DNA from: Priapulus caudatus
Lineage: Eukaryota > Priapulida > Priapulimorpha > Priapulimorphida > Priapulidae
Reading direction: 5' to 3'
NCBI RefSeq assembly: GCF_000485595.1
Contig: NW_014577276.1
Coordinates: 296,664 to 335,001 of the forward strand
Length of the DNA stretch: 38,338 nt
Shown: positions 10,225-18,934 of the stretch, one piece after another
Numbering within the stretch: position 1 is the first letter of the stretch
Layout: each line of letters opens with the position of its first letter
Made by a program: the position numbers and the translations under genes
Notes under the pieces: generated by a model
Seen by the model: the letters and a program-made list of their open reading frames with translations, nothing else
Database searches by the model: none
What the model was told of the DNA's origin: nothing

Positions 10225-10330
10225 CGTGGTTCGGCGAGAATTATATAAAAAGGCCCACTTTAGAACAGAAAGGCAGAGTCGCAGAGTCGTCTTCGCCAGA
10301 TGTGAGTATTGGTTAGCGTTGCCTTGTCGT
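10225..10330 (+). promoter_or_regulatory. Putative core promoter or solo-LTR-like segment, copy B
   Basis: ATTATATAAAAAGGCCCAC near 10240 is a good TATA box in GC-richer context. It is followed about 25-30 bp later by AGAACAGAAAGGCAGAGTCG and then by CCAGATGTGAGTATT, which could be a 5' splice site. This architecture is common in LTRs of retroelements and in TATA promoters. No TG...CA ends or target duplication could be fixed. An equivalent copy lies at 22328-22410. Confidence 0.35.
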
Positions 10331-10899
10331 ATTGTATTTGTGCGTAAACTACCTTGATTTGTGTGTGTAAACTACTCTAAGACTCGTAAACTACTTTGAT
10401 ACGGTTTATTGTACAGTGTATATTGTGCTGTGCTTATTGTTTAGATTACGACCTGTGTACGCGCAATGCCCCTATAGAGGGATTATAATATGTGTGTATT
10501 ACTCGGTAAAAGATTAATAGCTAATTGTTGTACGTTACATCTTGTTTCTGTCATACGTTATTCACGTCTGTCTATTAATCGTGCTATCTAATGGTACATC
10601 TTACACGCGCCAAAGATCACGAACCTGGCCACTATGTACGACACGAGCCTCATTACTCTAATTGATATGACAGTTCTTATATAGCAGCGGTGACAATCAT
10701 ATCATGTATTTAGACGCGATGACATTTATATGACAAAGACCACAATTTCCGCATGACGAGGACGTGACAACCGTTGCACGAGAGTGGCGGTATGTAACCG
10801 GAATCGCTCAATCACACTTTCAATTACGTTCCTCGGCGTTGCGTACCATTCAGATTCACAGAGAGCGACTGATACATTCCCCCGACGCGGTCGGCTTAC

Positions 10900-11112
10900 C
10901 CAAGTAATTGCTGTCATTCTGTGGGTCGTGGAACACCTTCAATGCGAATGTGATGATGATAATGAATATTATGGCCGTATTGAAGTATGACACGTAGAAC
11001 GTGGCGCCGAGTCCACCGATGAACGTGTAACTACCGATGACGATCGTGATCAGAAATGTCGCTAACTCCACGCTCAGTCCGTCGACGAGCCGAGTCAGAA
11101 CGGCAGCGCCGC
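10900..11112 (-). CDS. DUR3-like: DUR3-like symporter, exon 5, copy B
   Basis: Two bases complete a glycine, then GAAVLTRLVDGLSVELATFL, ITIVIGSYTFIGGLGATFYV, SYFNTAIIFIIIITFALKVF and HDPQNDSNYL. The GSYTFIGGLGATF motif and following SYFNTAIIF helix are typical of DUR3/SLC5. The frame is open through the whole exon. One extra G lies at the donor (TTGGGTAAG instead of TTGGTAAG), which adds a base before GT. Compared with 23008-23220 there are two substitutions, both silent at third positions, plus indels. Confidence 0.85.
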
Positions 11113-12763
11113 CTACGTAAGAGTCATGCAGAATGGCGGCGTTATTCATGTAAGGCGTAATATATGCGAGCGATAAGTGGAGATAGGTTTTCTCTGCGCT
11201 CAGACCTTGCAGGCTATCAAAGCTTGAATTCTAAGTATAAAAATTTGTCATTACATTCTAAACACTCTAAACGTTAGGCGCTTACTTCACGTTTCATCTG
11301 TATAATACGCACGCGATTATGACTATATACATCATGATCTATTTAGATAAATAGAGTAAAATAAAATAGATATTGTGAAAGGTTAGAGCAATATTAAATG
11401 GGATCGTGCGTTTTCGCATCATGCCACGTTCACCTGAATTACGCGACGACCTTACAATCTTAAATGTAAGCACCACGTATGCTTTTTAACACAAATATAA
11501 TAGGTATAGATAAAACATCAATTCATAGTTATATATTTGCATAACGGGTGTTCACGTTTATAAAGATCTGGTAATTTGTGAAATGGCATTTTGTCATGGA
11601 AACGAATGACATAACATATCAATGGAGTTCGCACATCTATAAATGCGCTGTTCAATAATTTAACGTGCAGAAACGTAATAATTCGTAGTATGGTTGTCAC
11701 AGTTTCAATACGTGCAGCACTTAAAGCACATGCAGCTGCACTCATGCCATACAATGCATGCACAACAGTAACCATATTTATAATTGTGAATTGGTTCATG
11801 TGAACGTGCAAACGTGCCTTTTCGTCCATGAAGTGTTCCAACGCTAAATAACTGGGTTAATTACCAGTATGAACAAGTGGCGGTTGGACGTAATTTAGTG
11901 TTGGCTTGTCGCACGCAGTGTCGTTAACAGCAACACAAGCAAAGCTATGAAGCCAAACTGCATCCACTTGATTCTGCGGTTTCGCAGATACTCAGCTTAC
12001 GCTCAAACGAGTGCACTAGCTAATTGGCCGCTTCACCTTACTTGACCTGTCTCGTTACTATAATAAACGAGCTATCCCTATAATCCGTGCCGGGAAGATT
12101 AAATATAGTTAGATGTGCAGATTATAAGGGTTTGGCATTTAAGTGCTCTCAGGAACTCGGAGTTTGGTCTCGACTTTTGTCCACCTGTGGTTGACATGGC
12201 TTTCGCGCGTTTTGCGTGCAGATGATGATACCACGTGTTGCCGCATATATCCGCCCGCGCTGGTATTTCGATGTACTCGCAGCACCTGTCAACGTTGGAC
12301 GGAGAGTGCCTGAGAGCAAATAAGTGCCAAACCTACCTCCTTTAACAATGGGCATGATGCTCGATCATGGTAATGTGTGAGATTTGTGTGAATTCGTTTA
12401 TTGAATGACCACGGAAGGCGATCGAGCGCGAACCGTGCATGCAATATTATATTATATGCTACACGTAAATAATCTTAAACATAGACACAGACGATTACGG
12501 ACAGTTACCATTCTGAAAGTGTGTATGGGGAAGGAAGGTAGCGCGCTACCGGTGATAGTGCGCTGCCAGCGTGAATGAGTCATGTCGATACCGCCTAGCT
12601 GTTTTACCTGACCTTTGCCGACCGATAATTCTTGCTGCTGCTGCAAAACTTCAAAAGTTCCCAAATAGTGGCATTGCAGGTACATGCGCTCTCGCAACAG
12701 AGTACGCGCACACGCACGCGCGCGTACATGCGGGTATGGACGCCCAGATAGGTACAAAGACCC
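11113..12763. other. Intronic sequence, copy B, nothing coding recognised
   Basis: This matches 23221-24874 closely. Minus-strand ORFs of 107 aa (11518-11841) and 68 aa (12149-12355) show no family features, and indels between copies break the first, so I do not call them genes. Confidence 0.6.
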
Positions 12764-12860
12764 GAGGCGTGTTCAGGAGACCGAACGCTCGCGAGCGCTC
12801 GCGAGCGCTCGCCTTCTGAACGGCACTGCGCGAGCGAGCGCTCGCGAGCGTTTGAGAGAG
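12764..12860. mobile_element. Left part of a palindromic GCGAGCGCTC element, truncated at a GA repeat
   Basis: It starts with the TIR GAGGCGTGTTCAGGAGA (12764-12780) and continues into GCGAGCGCTCGCGAGCGCTC palindromes. In copy C the complete element spans 24875-25331 with the inverse TIR. Here it breaks after GAGCGTTTGA into GAGAGAGAGA, so the copy B homology ends inside the element rather than at its border. Confidence 0.7.
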
Positions 12861-12939
12861 AGAGAGAGCAATCAGCGTGAAGCAATAATAGCAGCGTGAC
12901 GTACCGTCTAAATATTATATCACACGATAGCCAACTCTC

Positions 12940-13205
12940 CCGTTCCCCTGTTCTTTATTCTCTCCACCCCTCCTCCCTCCTCCCTCCTCCCTCTCATTCT
13001 CTCACGCGCCGCTGAATCTCACTCGCCACTCACCTCGCCCCCATCTCACCCTCCCCTTCGCTTTCCCTTTACTCTCTCAGTTTCGCTTCTTTTCCACCCT
13101 ATCTCTTTTTCTTCTCCTTCCCTCCATTTCTTACCTCTTCCCATCTCCTCTTCTACGCCAACATGTCCTCTCGCCCCTTCCCCCTCTCCCAGTCTTCCCT
13201 TTCTA
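12940..13205. repeat. Polypyrimidine (C/T-rich) low-complexity tract
   Basis: CTCCTCCCTCCTCCCTCCTC-type sequence on the plus strand with strong strand asymmetry. No gene. Confidence 0.85.
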
Positions 13206-13304
13206 ACAGCGCGGTGTTGTGTGAGTCATTCGGATGAATAAAGAATGCAGGGATGTGTTGAACCGTTGATAAAACCATGATGCTAACAGCTCCTAATTAC
13301 ATGG

Positions 13305-13530
13305 GAGTTAGTGAAGGCGTGAAGGGCGAAGGAGGAGAGGTGAAGGAGTGAGGGAGTGAGGGGTGAGGGAGCGAGGGGTGAGCGAGTGAGCGAGGGAGTG
13401 AGGGGTGAAGGAGGAGAGGCGAGGGGGAGTGGGGAGGGATATGGGGATAAGGGGGAGATGAGAATAGGGTAAGAGGAGATAGAGAATGGAAGTGTGAGAG
13501 CGAGAGAGAGGGAGGGGGAGGAGAGGGATG
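13305..13530. repeat. Purine-rich GAGGGAGTGAGGGGT minisatellite
   Basis: Units of about 15 bp around GTGAGGGAGTGAGGGG on the plus strand, grading into GAGAGAGGGAGG. ORFs on the minus strand rich in Ser, Pro, His and Leu are repeat shadows. Confidence 0.85.
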
Positions 13531-13624
13531 AGAGAAAGTGTATTGTGGATCACACAGCGACGTATCTCCGGTCAACGTATCAACCTAGCACCTAGCTATC
13601 ATGACCACTATATTACGCACAAAC

Positions 13625-13813
13625 GTTGTCACACGCACACGCACACGTACGCACGCACGCAGACACACACACTTTCGCATGCACACGCACGCACGCATGC
13701 ACACACATTCGCACGCACACACACATTTGCACGCACACACACATATTCGCGCGCACACACACACGCGCGCACCCACGCACACACACACGCACGCGCACGC
13801 ACGCATGCACGCA

Positions 13814-13910
<97 letters not shown>
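13625..13910. repeat. (CACG/CA)n compound microsatellite
   Basis: CACACGCACGCACGCATGCA-type sequence passing into two pure (CA)n runs near 13816-13855 and 13876-13908. All frames on both strands are open, giving spurious His/Thr and Cys/Val ORFs. The alternating purine-pyrimidine composition is of the kind that can adopt Z-DNA. Confidence 0.95.
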
Positions 13911-13911
<1 letters not shown>

Positions 13912-14810
13912 CAGACAAACATCCCGCTGTCATGTTACGCCGCGGGTTAGCAATTCAAGTATATTATTCGCCGACAAGCGACAACAACAACAGCAGCTAC
14001 GATGTTAGGCGAGAAATGGGAACGAAATTAGAATAAATTGTCGACATGTAATTGATTAACGCCACGTGACAGCCGCTGCCGTTACCGCCGCTGCCGCATG
14101 ATCGGCGGCTACGACACCGCCAATCGTAGTGTAACCGCTGCTGGACCGGTCACCGGGCACAAGTGGCGCTGAACACATTTCGCCCATCATTCACGACATG
14201 CAGACCAGACAGCTCGAGGATACAATATTACTATTACGAAAAATTCGTCTTGCAATCATCACCAATTAAAACATCATAAAGATATTAGTGACGACGCATT
14301 TTTACCATTACTAATAGTATAACTATTTATTATGATTAATATTTCTAGATAATCACAATGCATATAACTGTATTATCACTATTATGTTATTTTATTTATT
14401 TAAAACAGTGTCACATCATTACAGAAACATGTTCGAGGAATTTGTTTACAATGCTTTGATGGATGGATATTAGCAAAATAAATCGTCACAGAATACATTC
14501 AATTAAACATTGATTTCACAGTGTATTTCCTCGTTGCATGAGTCTGTCTAACGCCAGCAGCTACATCATGCTAATTGATGATGGAACACGGTGTAATATG
14601 TTTTACACGCTATATACCAATCACACGCACAATACTCTAGACGCGTGCCTCATCGTTTATTAGTGAATCATGTTTTCGGGGAAGAGCGAGAGAATCTGCC
14701 TGTGGGGCGTTGATTAATTTCTGAGGGGAGTGACTCATCACGAGTAGCGGTAATGAGAATGCTGTCGATTTGCCGTTAGTGGTCGGGTTGGTATTAAAGT
14801 TTAAATAGGA
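13911..14810. other. AT-rich stretch with no recognisable feature
   Basis: No exon, RNA gene or defined repeat was found. A short GC-rich segment (14060-14165, GCCGCTGCCG units) is the only compositional break. Confidence 0.5.
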
Positions 14811-15050
14811 CTAGGGTCAGGGTTAGGGGTAGTGTTAGTGTTGGAATTAGGGTTAGTGTTAGTGTTAGGGACATGCTTAGTGTTAGGATTAGTGTTAGGG
14901 TTGGAATTAGGGTTAGTGTTGGTGTTAGGGTCATGCTTAGTGTGAGGGTTGGGGTTGGGGTTAGTGTTAGGGTTATAGATAATTTCAGGGTTGGGGTTAG
15001 AGTTATGTTTAGAGTTTAGATTGGGTTTGGGGTTAGGGTTTGGGTAACTA
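14811..15050. repeat. Degenerate interstitial telomere-type repeat (TTAGGG/GTTAGT)
   Basis: About 240 bp of TTAGGG variants: AGGGTTAGTGTTAGTGTTAG, GGTTGGGGTTGGGGTTAGTG and similar. The G-rich strand is the plus strand. Only a minority of units are exact TTAGGG, so this is an old array. It is followed by a (TA)n run at 15055-15073. Confidence 0.85.
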
Positions 15051-15212
15051 ACCTAATATATATATATATATATAATAGTATATTTTACATAAGGAACGGG
15101 GCACCTAACTGTTAACATACATGTGCGGTAGCAGTGCATATCGCATAAGTGTGCAACCATTGCCTACTATCACTTAGGCGCCCCGGGCGGCGCCCGCCCC
15201 CGCGCCGGAGCC

Positions 15213-16087
15213 CAGGGTGGTACAAAAAAAATTCTTAAACTGGTTGCCCGGAGGCAAAAGTCACTTGACCGAAAAACATAAAGAAATACATAAGATTTTT
15301 TTCTAACATGAATTTAAATGGTAAATAACGTAAATGAAGGTCCAACTAGTCAACATCCAGCATTTCACGGTAGAAAGTTACGCAACGGTAGAAAGTTGAA
15401 CAGCTGATACGAGTTTGTATACAAAATATATTCATGTTATGTTGGAACACAGCACGCAGTTTGTTTACATTTTTTTATTTTTTAAGTGTCAGTTTATTAT
15501 CAAAAACCCACCACACTCACAATAAATTAATAAAATATGTTCATGTTTATTTGGGGCTGGATCGTAGAGAATATAAGCGCAGAGAATATAGCGGCGCATG
15601 CAAGCAGATATAATAGACCATAGATATATACAACATATCTATGAATAGACTGACAGCACAGTATACAGTGTATCTGTTTTTGTGTACTTCAGCAAAGAAA
15701 ATCCTCGTTCACAGGTTGCAGTAGAGGGGCTGATCACGTAACGACCATATGCCTGGCCTGGGGGCCGGGTTTACATGTTGCTGTGTGCATGTTGCGTACA
15801 TCACTGTATGCACCGATTGTTTCATTCGCGCTGTGTTTTTTTCATTCAAATCTTGTTGCAGCAAGGCAGCGCGATGTTGTGTCTGTGCAAAACAATGCAA
15901 AGGACAGATGGAAACAGAAAAATATCATTATGTCTTGTCTAGACATTCAATAAAAAAAAACTTGCTTGCCCGAGCGGGCAAGTGCAATTTCAAGCCACTT
16001 GCCCGGGGGCGAATTTTGGTTGCCCCGGGCAAGCGGGCAAGCGGTTGGTTGCCCCGGGCAAGCGGGCAAGCGGGTTTGTCGCGCCCT
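15213..16087. mobile_element. Putative hAT-like non-autonomous element
   Basis: The proposed ends CAGGGTGGTACAAA (15213) and its partial inverse TTTGTCGCGCCCT (ending 16087) fit the short CAGGG-type TIRs of hAT elements. Just inside both ends are GGTTGCCCGG or GGGCAAGCGGGCAAGCGG subterminal repeats, the latter repeated three times at 15965-16075. The 870-bp interior has no transposase ORF. An 8-bp target duplication could not be confirmed. Confidence 0.4.
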
Positions 16088-16438
16088 ACGGTTGAGTGAC
16101 TATATACCTACTACTTGCTGGTATTGCAGCAGTGTACATATAGTATGAGTGCGTAACCTTCACCTACTATCACAATTCCTGCTACTTGCTGGTTAAAAAT
16201 CGCAATATACTATCCAATTCAAAATGTCACTCAAGTTCAGACTGCTGCAATAAATAGAAGACTAAAATGATGCAATGTTCATCCGAATATTTTTTATTTA
16301 GTTTAGGTTTCAGATACCAGTTCGCTAATAAAATGTTCTCATCTCTGCTGTGACGCTGTCTATTATATGTTTAATTAGTTTAGGTTTCACAGTTTCCAAT
16401 TCGTTAATAAAGTGTCCAACCCCCGTTGTCTATTATAT

Positions 16439-16575
16439 TATACTTTGCCAAAAAATGCTAGACATTCTATAGAATACCTAGGCATTCTATTAAAATCCCT
16501 AGGTAACATGAATGAAATAAGCTTATTTCATACTTTGCCCAAAAATGCTAGACATTCTATACAATACCTTAGTTT
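16439..16575. repeat. Direct repeat pair with small palindromes
   Basis: TACTTTGCCAAAAAATGCTA plus GACATTCTATAGAATACCT occurs at about 16440 and again at about 16531. The spacer contains CCTAGG, GAAATAAGCTTATTTC and ATTCTAT motifs. Non-coding. Confidence 0.65.
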
Positions 16576-16633
16576 CACACAATGCCGGTACTTACATATA
16601 GTATTGAGTGTGTAATTTATAAACAGTGCCTAC

Positions 16634-16825
16634 CTGGTACTTGCTCGTTAGAGTGCTCTGCACAGCACTGCGTGCCACGTACGTGTCCTTGACGTCGTGG
16701 TCCGGGTACAGGGTCAGCAGGATGCCCGAGATGACCTTGACCCTCAGCGAGGCGACGGCGACCTTGTCGTTGCCGACGCGCAGCTCGCGCGCGCCGATGA
16801 CGCGACCCGTCAGGGGGCTGAGAAC
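16634..16825 (-). CDS. TMEM132: TMEM132 internal exon (third of three seen)
   Basis: 64 codons, phase 0 at both ends: VLSPLTGRVIGARELRVGND, KVAVASLRVKVISGILLTLY, then PDHDVKDTYV and ending TLTSKYQ. The IQVLSPLTG...VGNDKVAVASLRVKVISG block corresponds to the highly conserved QVLSPL-D-ILGE-V-VLDDKV region of TMEM132. The acceptor is CATCCCCGCAG before 16825 and the donor CCAG/GTAGGC at 16634. Local GC content is clearly higher than the flanking intron, as for the other two TMEM132 exons. Confidence 0.85.
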
Positions 16826-16904
16826 CTGCGGGGATGATCGGGATGATTGAGACACGCGGCAAGGGGACGACGCTGGCGCAGGAAATACGTCGCGAAAAAT
16901 AGGG

Positions 16905-17420
16905 AAAATACCGCTGGCACATATAATATCGCTGCTATATATTCGAACATATAATATGCCGCACGAAATATCGCATATAGGTATCGCTGGCACATAACAT
17001 AACGCTCGTACATAACATATTGCCGGTACAGAAAACAGCGCTGGTACATGCAATAACGCATAAAATATCGCTGTTACAAAAAATATTGCTGCCACACAAC
17101 ATATCGCTTTTACAAAAAATATTGCTGTCACTCGAAATATTACTAGAACATAAAATATCACAAACACACGAAATACCGCATAAAATATTACTAGTACCTA
17201 CATAGAATATCATAACCACCAAAATACTGCATGGAATATCACTGGTACATGAAATATCTCTGGCACACGAACTATCGTTGGGATGCGAAATATTAATGGC
17301 ACGTGACATATTTCTGAAAAAACTCGGCGTGCGAAATATCGTTTGTAGATAGAATATCACTAGCACAATAACATATCCGTGAGACAACATATCACGGCCA
17401 CATAAAATATCGATGGCTAT
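16905..17420. repeat. Irregular minisatellite of about 20-bp period (AATATCGCTGGTACATAA)
   Basis: Around 25 imperfect units of the form ATATCGCTGGCACATAAA, with ATATTGCTG, ATATCACTG and similar variants. It lies in the TMEM132 intron. Long minus-strand ORFs rich in Cys, Ile, Ser and Phe come from this array and are not genes. Confidence 0.75.
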
Positions 17421-17479
17421 TAGAATAATTTTTATATTGTTTTGTGTGAGTGTCAGATTTTCTCTTGAATTTAAAAAGG

Positions 17480-17912
17480 GCGTGAAGGGCGGGTGACAGA
17501 CGGGTGGCTGATAGGAGGGTGACAGGTGGGTGATAGGTGGGTGAGGCATGGGTAACAGACAGGTGAAGGGTGGGTGGCAGGGGGGTGACAGGGGGTGATA
17601 GGTGGGTGAGGGATAGGTAACAGGAAGGTGAAGGGTGGGTGGCAGGGGGGTGATAGGTGGGTGATAGGTGAGTGAGGGATAGGTAACAGGCAGGTGAAGG
17701 GCGAGTATCAAGTGGGTGATAGGTGGGTGGCAGGTGGGTGGCAGGTGGGTGACAAGTGATTTGCAGGCAGGTGATGGGTAGGTGACGGGAAGGTCACAGG
17801 TTGGTAATATGTTGGTGACGGATTGGTGACAGGTAGGGGACGGGTGTGTGACAGGTGGGTGGCAGGCAGGTGACAGATTGGTGACAGGCAGGTGACACAG
17901 GTAAGGTGACAG
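17480..17912. repeat. GGTGGGTGACA minisatellite abutting a splice donor
   Basis: About 40 units of 10-11 bp (GGTGGGTGAC, AGGTGGGTGATA) run right up to the donor of the TMEM132 exon that starts at 17918. On the transcribed (minus) strand it is C/T/A-rich (CACCTGTCACCCACC) directly after the 5' splice site. The Pro/His/Leu/Thr-rich ORFs are shadows. Confidence 0.85.
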
Positions 17913-17917
17913 CGCAC

Positions 17918-18086
17918 CTGTATCTCGGTGCGTCCCTGACTCTGTCCCTCGACGTATCCATCTCGCAGCGCGGCAATGCGGCTGTCGGACACACGCAGGA
18001 GGTCCTTCACCAGGTGCGTGACGAGGAACTGTGTCTTCCTACCCAGCAGGTAGATGTTCTTCTCACTATCATCCTTTGCTACAAAC
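17918..18086 (-). CDS. TMEM132: TMEM132 internal exon (second of three seen)
   Basis: 169 bp. The first G completes an arginine codon, then FVAKDDSEKNIYLLGRKTQF, LVTHLVKDLLRVSDSRIAAL and RDGYVEGQSQGRTEIQ. The LLGR-T-VT-LV-D-LRVSD-R-AAL pattern is a strong match to TMEM132. The acceptor is TTTACTCTTAG before 18086 and the donor ACAG/GTGCGC at 17918, phase 0 into the next exon (EIQ-VLSPL). Confidence 0.88.
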
Positions 18087-18104
18087 CTAAGAGTAAACAC
18101 AAGA

Positions 18105-18340
18105 ACCTAGTATGAACAAACATACGAACCTATGTATGAACAACCACACGAATCTACACGTGAACATGCGAACCTATGTATGAACACACGAGCCAACGCG
18201 TGAGCACACACACCTACGCGTGAAGACGCGAGCCACGCGTGTACGTGAGCGTGCGTGCGTGCGTGCGGGCGTGCGGGCGTGCGGGCGTGCGTGCGTGCGT
18301 GCGACCGTGTGTGCGCGCGCGCGTGCGTGCGTGCGTGCGT
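18105..18340. repeat. Two minisatellites in the TMEM132 intron
   Basis: 18105-18200 carries about four copies of a 20-bp GAACCTATGTATGAACAAAC-like unit. 18235-18340 is (GCGT)n and GCGTGCGGGC sequence ending next to the donor of the exon that starts at 18343. Confidence 0.75.
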
Positions 18341-18342
18341 AC

Positions 18343-18471
18343 CTGGCGTAGACGCTGTACGTAGACTGCTGATAGCGCAGGTGACATGAGGTATCGTCAT
18401 CATCGGCGTCGGTTCCGGCAGCCAGAACGTTACTGTTGTCTTCGAAAACGTCGTATCCCACAGTATCTCTC
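18343..18471 (-). CDS. TMEM132: TMEM132 internal exon (first of three seen)
   Basis: 129 bp encoding RDTVGYDVFEDNSNVLAAGT, DADDDDTSCHLRYQQSTYSV and YA(R). The CHLRYQQ-VYAR motif is the conserved TMEM132 strand before the block in the next exon. The acceptor is CATTGTTTCAG before 18471 and the donor GCCAG/GTACGC at 18343. The AG left at the end joins with G of the next exon to give VYARF. The acidic DADDDD run is a lineage-specific linker. No exon upstream of it is visible before the gap. Confidence 0.85.
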
Positions 18472-18654
18472 CTGAAACAATGTAGACACAGCGTAACTAA
18501 AGGGGAGGTCGTGAGATTGTGTGTAGCACATCGTAACCCACGATGTAGAGAGCGGTTATGTGTGAGTAACTTTAAGGGAGGTGATGGGGATGTATGGTAT
18601 AACTCGTAAGAAACTTCCTTATCTCTCCTTCCAGTACTTCCACTATGTATGTAG

Positions 18655-18859
18655 AGAGATAAGGAGAGTGAGAGACAGAAAAAAAACAGAGAGAACGGGA
18701 GAAACAAAGAGAAGAGAGAACGGGAGAAATATAGAGATAGAGATAGGGATAGAAAAAGATTAAGAGAGAGAGAAAGAGCGCGCGCGACAGAAAGAGAGAG
18801 AGAGAGACAGAGAGAAAGAAAGACAGACTGACAAACAGACAGAGAGAGAGAGAGAGAGA

Positions 18860-18892
<33 letters not shown>

Positions 18893-18924
18893 CAGCGAGA
18901 GAGAGAGAGAGAGAGAAAGAGAGC
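18655..18924. repeat. (GAGA)n purine tract running into the contig end
   Basis: GAGAGAGAGAGACAGAGAGA-type repeat of about 270 bp that stops at the run of Ns. Such tracts often stop assembly, which explains the gap. Confidence 0.9.
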
Positions 18925-18934
18925 NNNNNNNNNN
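18925..18934. other. Assembly gap (10 Ns)
   Basis: Ten Ns, which is a placeholder rather than a measured size. The next contig begins inside the left TIR of Harbinger copy C, so order, orientation and adjacency across this point rest on scaffolding only. Confidence 0.99.

Larger units (their letters stand above)
16634..18471 (-). other. TMEM132: TMEM132 family gene, three consecutive exons (partial)
   Basis: Exons 18343-18471, 17918-18086 and 16634-16825 join in phase to about 163 residues of the extracellular part of a TMEM132 protein. TMEM132 proteins are single-pass membrane proteins with Ig-like and cohesin-like ectodomain folds, implicated in neuronal adhesion. The order of conserved blocks (CHLRYQQ-VYARF, YLLGRKTQFLVTHLVKDLLR, RVSDSRIAAL, IQVLSPLTG) matches the family. 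Upstream exons would lie across the gap at 18925 and downstream exons left of 16634; I found none of either in the window. The paralogue (A to E in vertebrates) cannot be assigned. Confidence 0.82.

Noticed and set aside
11518-11841. 107-aa minus-strand ORF in copy B
   Set aside because: No family features, and copy C has indels that break it, so it is not supported as a gene.
12149-12355. 68-aa minus-strand ORF with a longer counterpart at 24260-24553
   Set aside because: It is shared only because the block is duplicated; no recognisable domain and no splice context tie it to the DUR3-like gene.
13528-14036. Long ORFs on both strands rich in His/Thr or Cys/Val
   Set aside because: They are translations of a CA/CACG microsatellite that is open in all frames.
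16592-17711. Minus-strand ORFs of 191 and 258 aa
   Set aside because: Most of their length is minisatellite. Only 16634-16825, bounded by splice sites, is real TMEM132 coding sequence.
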